64,000 bases of DNA, from assembly GCA_022072055.1 (NCBI GenBank), contig JAJVIK010000009.1, forward strand, positions 62,001 through 126,000, read 5' to 3'. Origin of the DNA: a bacterium. GTDB lineage: Bacteria > Hinthialibacterota > Hinthialibacteria > OLB16. The notes under the pieces are model-generated. The model worked only from the letters and a program-made list of their open reading frames with translations, did no database searches and was not told the DNA's origin. Both the position numbers and the translations under genes were made by a program. Below are positions 60,514 to 64,000 of this stretch, piece by piece; the stretch's first letter is position 1; every line of letters begins with the position of its first letter.

Positions 60514-60542
60514 TTGATTGCGCTCACATCTGGGGGCAATCT
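60514..60542 (+). promoter_or_regulatory. Candidate promoter for the TPR gene at 60581
   Basis: TTGATT (60514-60519), a 17-bp spacer and CAATCT (60537-60542) lie in the 98-bp divergent gap, 38 bases before the start codon. The -10 hexamer is weak. Confidence 0.3.
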
Positions 60543-60580
60543 AACCCGATGCTCCGCAAAACGGAAGGAATCCCCGGCAA

Positions 60581-61501
60581 ATGACCCTACCTTGCCGATC
60601 CGAGAACTTGGCGCTGCCTCGAGGGCTTCCCGCGGCTTGTTTCGCGACCAGCCTCTGGGCGGCGTGGATCTTGGGGACAGTCGGACTGATGGAGGCGCTC
60701 CGGGCTTACGCGCCGGCGCTCCTCTGGCGCGATCAGTCTCAAACCGCCTGGCACCTCACGGACCAGGCCTGGAAAACCTTGGGGGAAACCCCCTATGGGG
60801 CCGAGGAACGAAAGGCGGCCCTCGAAAAGGCGCTGCCCCTCTTCAAGCGCGCGGCGGAGCTTTCCCCGCGCGTCGGGCAATACCAACTGAATGTCGCCCG
60901 CACCCTCCACGAGCTCCGCCGCTTCGAGGAGGCCTATCGAGAAACTCTCGCCGCGCTACCCAAGTGCGATCCGAGCGATCCCGCCCCCTGGAGTCTCGCC
61001 GGGGACCTCGCGGTTCGACTGGGCCTTTGGCGGGAAGCCGAGCCGCATCTACGCAAGGCCCTGGAACTCGATTCCTCCCGGTCCCAGGACCGGGAGCGCT
61101 TGGCGCGCGCCCTGCTCGGACAGGCAAGAGTCGGAGAGGGAATCGATCTGTGGCAGGAGCGACTCGACCGCTATCCGGCGAGCTCCGAGGACCGTCAACG
61201 CGCTGCCCAGGCCGCCGCCGCCCACGGGCGCTTCGACAAGACGGTCGAGTGGTATCGGGAACCCCTCACGCACGGCGCCTTGACCCCAGTGGACCTGGAC
61301 ATTCTCGCCGTGGCTCGCGCGGCGCTGGGAGATCTCGAAGGATCCGCGGAGGCCCTGAATCAGTCCGCGGCGCTCCGCGGGACACCCTGGGCGATCCTGC
61401 CCGAATACAAGCGATACGGGCTCCCCGATCTGGATCCCGAAACCCTCGGCCGGCTGAAGAAGGCCTTGGAAATGGCGCGCGAAAAGCAGACGAAGAAATA
61501 A
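60581..61501 (+). CDS. Membrane-anchored TPR protein
   Basis: A 306-residue protein with one N-terminal hydrophobic segment (LPAACFATSLWAAWILGTVG) and about five tetratricopeptide-like repeats (for example PLFKRAAELSPRVGQYQLNV, RRFEEAYRETLAALPKCDPS and GLWREAEPHLRKALELDSSR). The C-terminal tail is lysine-rich (EMAREKQTKK). A protein-protein scaffold role is likely; the partner is unknown. It is divergent from the histidine kinase and convergent with the symporter. Confidence 0.8.
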   Translation: MTLPCRSENLALPRGLPAACFATSLWAAWILGTVGLMEALRAYAPALLWRDQSQTAWHLTDQAWKTLGETPYGAEERKAALEKALPLFKRAAELSPRVGQYQLNVARTLHELRRFEEAYRETLAALPKCDPSDPAPWSLAGDLAVRLGLWREAEPHLRKALELDSSRSQDRERLARALLGQARVGEGIDLWQERLDRYPASSEDRQRAAQAAAAHGRFDKTVEWYREPLTHGALTPVDLDILAVARAALGDLEGSAEALNQSAALRGTPWAILPEYKRYGLPDLDPETLGRLKKALEMAREKQTKK

Positions 61502-61524
61502 GTCCGGACGATTCCCGACAGGCG

Positions 61525-61625
61525 GACAGGCGGGAATGCCTGTCCTACGCGGCAACGACATGTTCTTCCCGCTCGCCCAGGGGTTGCACCCCTGGGCGGA
61601 ACCTTAACGCGGAGTTGGACTCCGC
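61525..61625. repeat. Three consecutive hairpins in the convergent gap (repeat element / bidirectional terminator)
   Basis: The 148-bp gap between convergent genes holds three perfect inverted repeats. The first is gacaggc/gcctgtc (61525-61544), preceded by an 8-bp tandem gacaggcg (61517-61532). The second is a 10-bp stem enclosing ttgca, cgcccagggg/cccctgggcg (61574-61598). The third is gcggagt/actccgc around tgg (61609-61625). Such clustering suggests a dispersed palindromic element and would end transcription from either side, although no T-run is present. Confidence 0.5.
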
Positions 61626-61649
61626 TTCAGTCCCCTCCAAACACCGGCA

Positions 61650-63521
61650 TCACATCAGTTTCTCCACCCGGATCGGCCTCTCGCGCACAAGTCCCCCATC
61701 CACCACCAACCCCTCCGGAACCAGCAGCGGACCACTCTCTCCCCGTATCTCCCCCACCCGAGCGTGAGCGGATTTCAGCCCGCCCAGCCATGCCCGGCAA
61801 TCGCAGAGGTATAGCAGGTCTCCGGGACGGGCGTGGATTTGGCTTGCTAGTGATTCTGGGACGATCACCTCATCCGATGCGTCGCCCGGCAGTATTTCAA
61901 ACTGGGTGATTGCCTCCTTCCCGCCATCCGGGTCCGGCTCACCGTTCTTGAACGAGCGCATAAGGTCCAAGAGTGATCCGACCGAGAGCGAACCGGTGGC
62001 GGGGTATGCCGGCTCGTTAAACCGCCAACCCCCAATCCAAGATCCCACAATCCCCACGGTCAGACAGACCAGGATGCCATAGCAGGCCCGCATGTATGGG
62101 AACATCTTGTAAGCCGGGTCGCCCGGCTTGATCTCGGAAATCACCCCATGCGCGAACGGGCGGATCACTTCGGGGTGGAATAAGGAGATCGTAACAAGGA
62201 AAGTTCCGAGCAGTAGCACCGCGAGCGCGCCCGCACGGTTGAAGCCGCGCCACACAATCGCGAGGAACAGCGCGACCACGAGCGGGGGAGTAATCGCGGC
62301 GGTGAAGGCCCCATGGGCGTCATAGATGGTCGCAAACCCGGCAAACACCGGCACCAGCGCAAGTCCGAAGGCCATGATCCCGACGCAGTGAACGCGCGCC
62401 AAATTCAGATAGAAGCGGTCGGTCCTGCCGGGGAGCAGATAGGGGCGCCAGATATCATTGATCGCGATGGACGAAATCCCGTTCACCAAGGTGTCGGCGG
62501 TGGACATCAGCGCCGCGATCAGCGCCGCCATGATCAGGCCGAACAGGCCCGGGAAGGTGGCCATGTGAGAGACTGTCACAAAGATCCGGGAGGCGTCCGA
62601 ATTCTCGGGGAGGATTCCCACCGCGACCATCGCCCGCCCCACCAGGCCCGCGTTACAGACCGCGAAGGCCGCCACCGGCATCAGGAACAGGGAATTGAAC
62701 AACACCGCCTTCTGGGCCTCGCGCGCGCTCTTCGCGGCCAGGAATCGCAAGACCATCCCCTGATTCACAAACCAGAATGCGAACGAGTTGGCGATCCCAT
62801 CCTGCCAGAAAATTTTGATGAAGCTGATGCTGGACTTTCCAGCGAATTCTCCAAGGGAGTGGCGCGAATCCGGCGGTAGCGCGCCCCAGAACTCCCCGAT
62901 CCCGCCAAGGTGATAAATCCCCGCGAAAAAGATGATGATCCCGCCGATCAGCATCAGAATCGCCTGGACAAGGTCAGTCATGATGACCGAGGCCTGCCCT
63001 CCGGCGGTGACATAAATCCCTGTGAAGACTGCCACCGCGATCGCGGCCGGGAGAATCTCCACCGACGGCATCAACGCGTTGACCGCCACCCCCAGCGTGT
63101 AGAGGTTGATTCCCACATACCCGAGGAGATAGAGCATGAGCAGAGCGGTGTAGAGGCTCCGCACCGTGGTCCCATAGCGCCGGTCGAAATACTCCGGGAT
63201 CGAGCGGATCTGGTTGTAGTAAATGATCGGGATCCAACCCAGCGCAAGCAGCGGCATCCACATCCAATCGTTCGTGTAAGTCTGGGTGGCCGCGAGACCG
63301 TACTTGAAAGCCGCCTCGGAGTACTTGATGAAACTGTACGAGCCGACCGTGGTGGCGACACCGGAGACCGCCACAAGCCACCAGGCGAATCGTCTCCCGG
63401 CGAAGAAGAAATCCGTGGTCGATTTCGTGTAACGCGCGAAATAGCTTCCAAACGCGAGGATCCCGATGAAGTAGACCACGATCACGGTGAGGTCCACCGT
63501 TGTCCCCAGGAAGCCGTGCAT
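61650..63521 (-). CDS. Sodium:solute symporter (SSS family)
   Basis: A 623-residue transporter with about 13 helices. Family features include VDLTVIVVYFIGILAFGSYF, FFFAGRRFAWWLVAVSGVAT, IRSIPEYFDRRYG, VYVTAGGQASVIMTDLVQAI-like sequence around residue 170, and FGLIMAALIAALMSTADTL with NDIWRPYLLP. A C-terminal soluble tail (about 500-623) is longer than usual and unassigned. The solute (sugar, amino acid or similar) is not predictable. ATG 63521 overlaps the stop of a small membrane-protein gene (TGATG). Confidence 0.92.
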   Translation of the reverse strand: MHGFLGTTVDLTVIVVYFIGILAFGSYFARYTKSTTDFFFAGRRFAWWLVAVSGVATTVGSYSFIKYSEAAFKYGLAATQTYTNDWMWMPLLALGWIPIIYYNQIRSIPEYFDRRYGTTVRSLYTALLMLYLLGYVGINLYTLGVAVNALMPSVEILPAAIAVAVFTGIYVTAGGQASVIMTDLVQAILMLIGGIIIFFAGIYHLGGIGEFWGALPPDSRHSLGEFAGKSSISFIKIFWQDGIANSFAFWFVNQGMVLRFLAAKSAREAQKAVLFNSLFLMPVAAFAVCNAGLVGRAMVAVGILPENSDASRIFVTVSHMATFPGLFGLIMAALIAALMSTADTLVNGISSIAINDIWRPYLLPGRTDRFYLNLARVHCVGIMAFGLALVPVFAGFATIYDAHGAFTAAITPPLVVALFLAIVWRGFNRAGALAVLLLGTFLVTISLFHPEVIRPFAHGVISEIKPGDPAYKMFPYMRACYGILVCLTVGIVGSWIGGWRFNEPAYPATGSLSVGSLLDLMRSFKNGEPDPDGGKEAITQFEILPGDASDEVIVPESLASQIHARPGDLLYLCDCRAWLGGLKSAHARVGEIRGESGPLLVPEGLVVDGGLVRERPIRVEKLM

Positions 63522-63733
63522 CAAGGGCCTCCCCAAGCGGGAAGAACGAACTGGGTGAGGGCGTGGAAGGCGATGTAGGCGGCGTACCCCAGAATCAGGT
63601 ACCGCAGAACCTTGCGTCCGTCGCGGGTTTCAAGATCGAGCGCGCCCCGTTTTCGGGCAAGGATCAGGGAGCCGACGAAGACAAACCCGCCGACACCGTA
63701 GAGATAGAAAAAGGAAGTCCATTCGGTTCCCAT
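63521..63733 (-). CDS. Small membrane protein partnered with the symporter
   Basis: A 70-residue protein from ATG 63733 with two hydrophobic segments (FFYLYGVGGFVFVGSLILAR and VLRYLILGYAAYIAFHALTQ). It overlaps the symporter gene by one base. Small two-helix proteins in this position often accompany SSS transporters, though no family name is assigned. The open frame continues upstream to 63811, but that part overlaps the MaoC-like gene. Confidence 0.6.
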   Translation of the reverse strand: MGTEWTSFFYLYGVGGFVFVGSLILARKRGALDLETRDGRKVLRYLILGYAAYIAFHALTQFVLPAWGGP

Positions 63734-63746
63734 GGGGATGGTCGCT

Positions 63747-64000
63747 TCAGCGATAATACCGGAAAACCACCTCGACGACACAGGCGGGTTTTTCTTTTCC
63801 CTCGATCTCAACGACCACGCTGAGGGTGACCTGCACCCCTCCCTCGAAATCCTCCACCGCCTTGACCGTGGAGCGGGCGCGGATCCTCGTCCCCGCGAGG
63901 ACCGGCGCGGGGAACCGCGCCCGATTGAGGCCGTAGTTCACCGTGAGACGAGAGGGTTCCCGGATGGCGACCGATTCCCACAGGAGATGCGGAATCAGCG
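63747..64000 (-). CDS. MaoC/hot-dog-fold hydratase-like protein (5' end outside window)
   Basis: The frame is open to the window edge on the minus strand, so the gene is incomplete. The visible C-terminal part (VNYGLNRARFPAPVLAGTRI, then RARSTVKAVEDFEGG and VTLSVVVEIEGKEKPACVV) is the second half of a MaoC-like dehydratase fold, as in (R)-specific enoyl-CoA hydratases of the NodN type. The catalytic Asp/His half-motif would lie beyond the window. It is 13 bp upstream of the symporter operon. Confidence 0.75.
   Translation of the reverse strand, partial: LIPHLLWESVAIREPSRLTVNYGLNRARFPAPVLAGTRIRARSTVKAVEDFEGGVQVTLSVVVEIEGKEKPACVVEVVFRYYR

Noticed and set aside
1-64000. CRISPR array, tRNA or rRNA genes
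   Set aside because: I saw no regularly spaced repeats, no TTCGANNCC-type T-loop in a cloverleaf context and no rRNA-like stretch. A covariance-model search would be decisive.

Overview
This is a 64 kb chromosomal stretch of a GC-rich Gram-negative (diderm) bacterium. Outer-membrane biology is evident from the LPS-export permeases LptF and LptG, SurA-type periplasmic foldases, a WaaP/Kdo-type LPS kinase and a lipoprotein signal. Several features recall uncultured PVC/FCB-type lineages (Planctomycetes, Hydrogenedentota and similar): a PQQ-propeller protein with the WPSWRGP start, a DUF4175-like giant protein, SelA-like, SDR and Gfo/Idh enzymes, and GC-rich palindromic repeats. I cannot assign a phylum from sequence reading alone. 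No rRNA, tRNA, CRISPR array, phage or complete insertion sequence was seen.

Layout. 1-3.5 kb: end of a respiratory operon (cupredoxin-like protein, a fused cytochrome oxidase subunit I+III, subunit IV, small membrane protein). 3.5-8.2 kb: SGNH hydrolase, glycosyltransferase, VWA protein, YggX-like protein and HAF-repeat protein. 8.2-15 kb (minus): lptG, lptF, a parvulin PPIase and two tandem paralogous HlyD-type adaptors with no pump beside them. 14.9-21.7 kb: lipB, then a minus-strand block with a lone receiver protein, a TPR protein with a decayed peptidase domain, gatB, a SurA-like lipoprotein and a PQQ propeller. 22-27.5 kb: nusA-infB-rbfA-truB, preceded by a promoter and an intrinsic-terminator-like hairpin. 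27.5-35.2 kb: a secreted protein, ddl, mutM, a SelA-like/SDR pair, a PHP-domain protein, a polyprenyl-phosphate glycosyltransferase and a MerR regulator.

35.2-43.3 kb (minus) holds a tight five-gene operon: sigma-54 response regulator, HELTH metallopeptidase, 1309-residue membrane/coiled-coil DUF4175-like protein, TPR protein and a permease-less MacB/LolD-type ABC ATPase. It is the strongest candidate for an undescribed system. Divergent from it are two large secreted proteins, the second with a Gln/Met-rich tail. At 47.5-49.3 kb is a lower-GC island with a NotI-like restriction endonuclease and a D12-class adenine methyltransferase.

49.4-64 kb: a hypothetical protein, a Gfo/Idh oxidoreductase, a receiver protein whose in-frame UGA is followed directly by a lipase lacking a normal start, and a head-to-head junction of two truncated toxin-antitoxin genes (mazF-like and hicB-like) that abuts an incomplete nucleoside-type ABC transporter operon. 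Then come an LPS kinase, DUF89 protein, nucleotide-sugar epimerase, NlpC/P60 hydrolase, PAS histidine kinase, TPR protein, a triple-hairpin intergenic repeat, a sodium:solute symporter with a small partner, and a truncated MaoC-like gene at the window edge.
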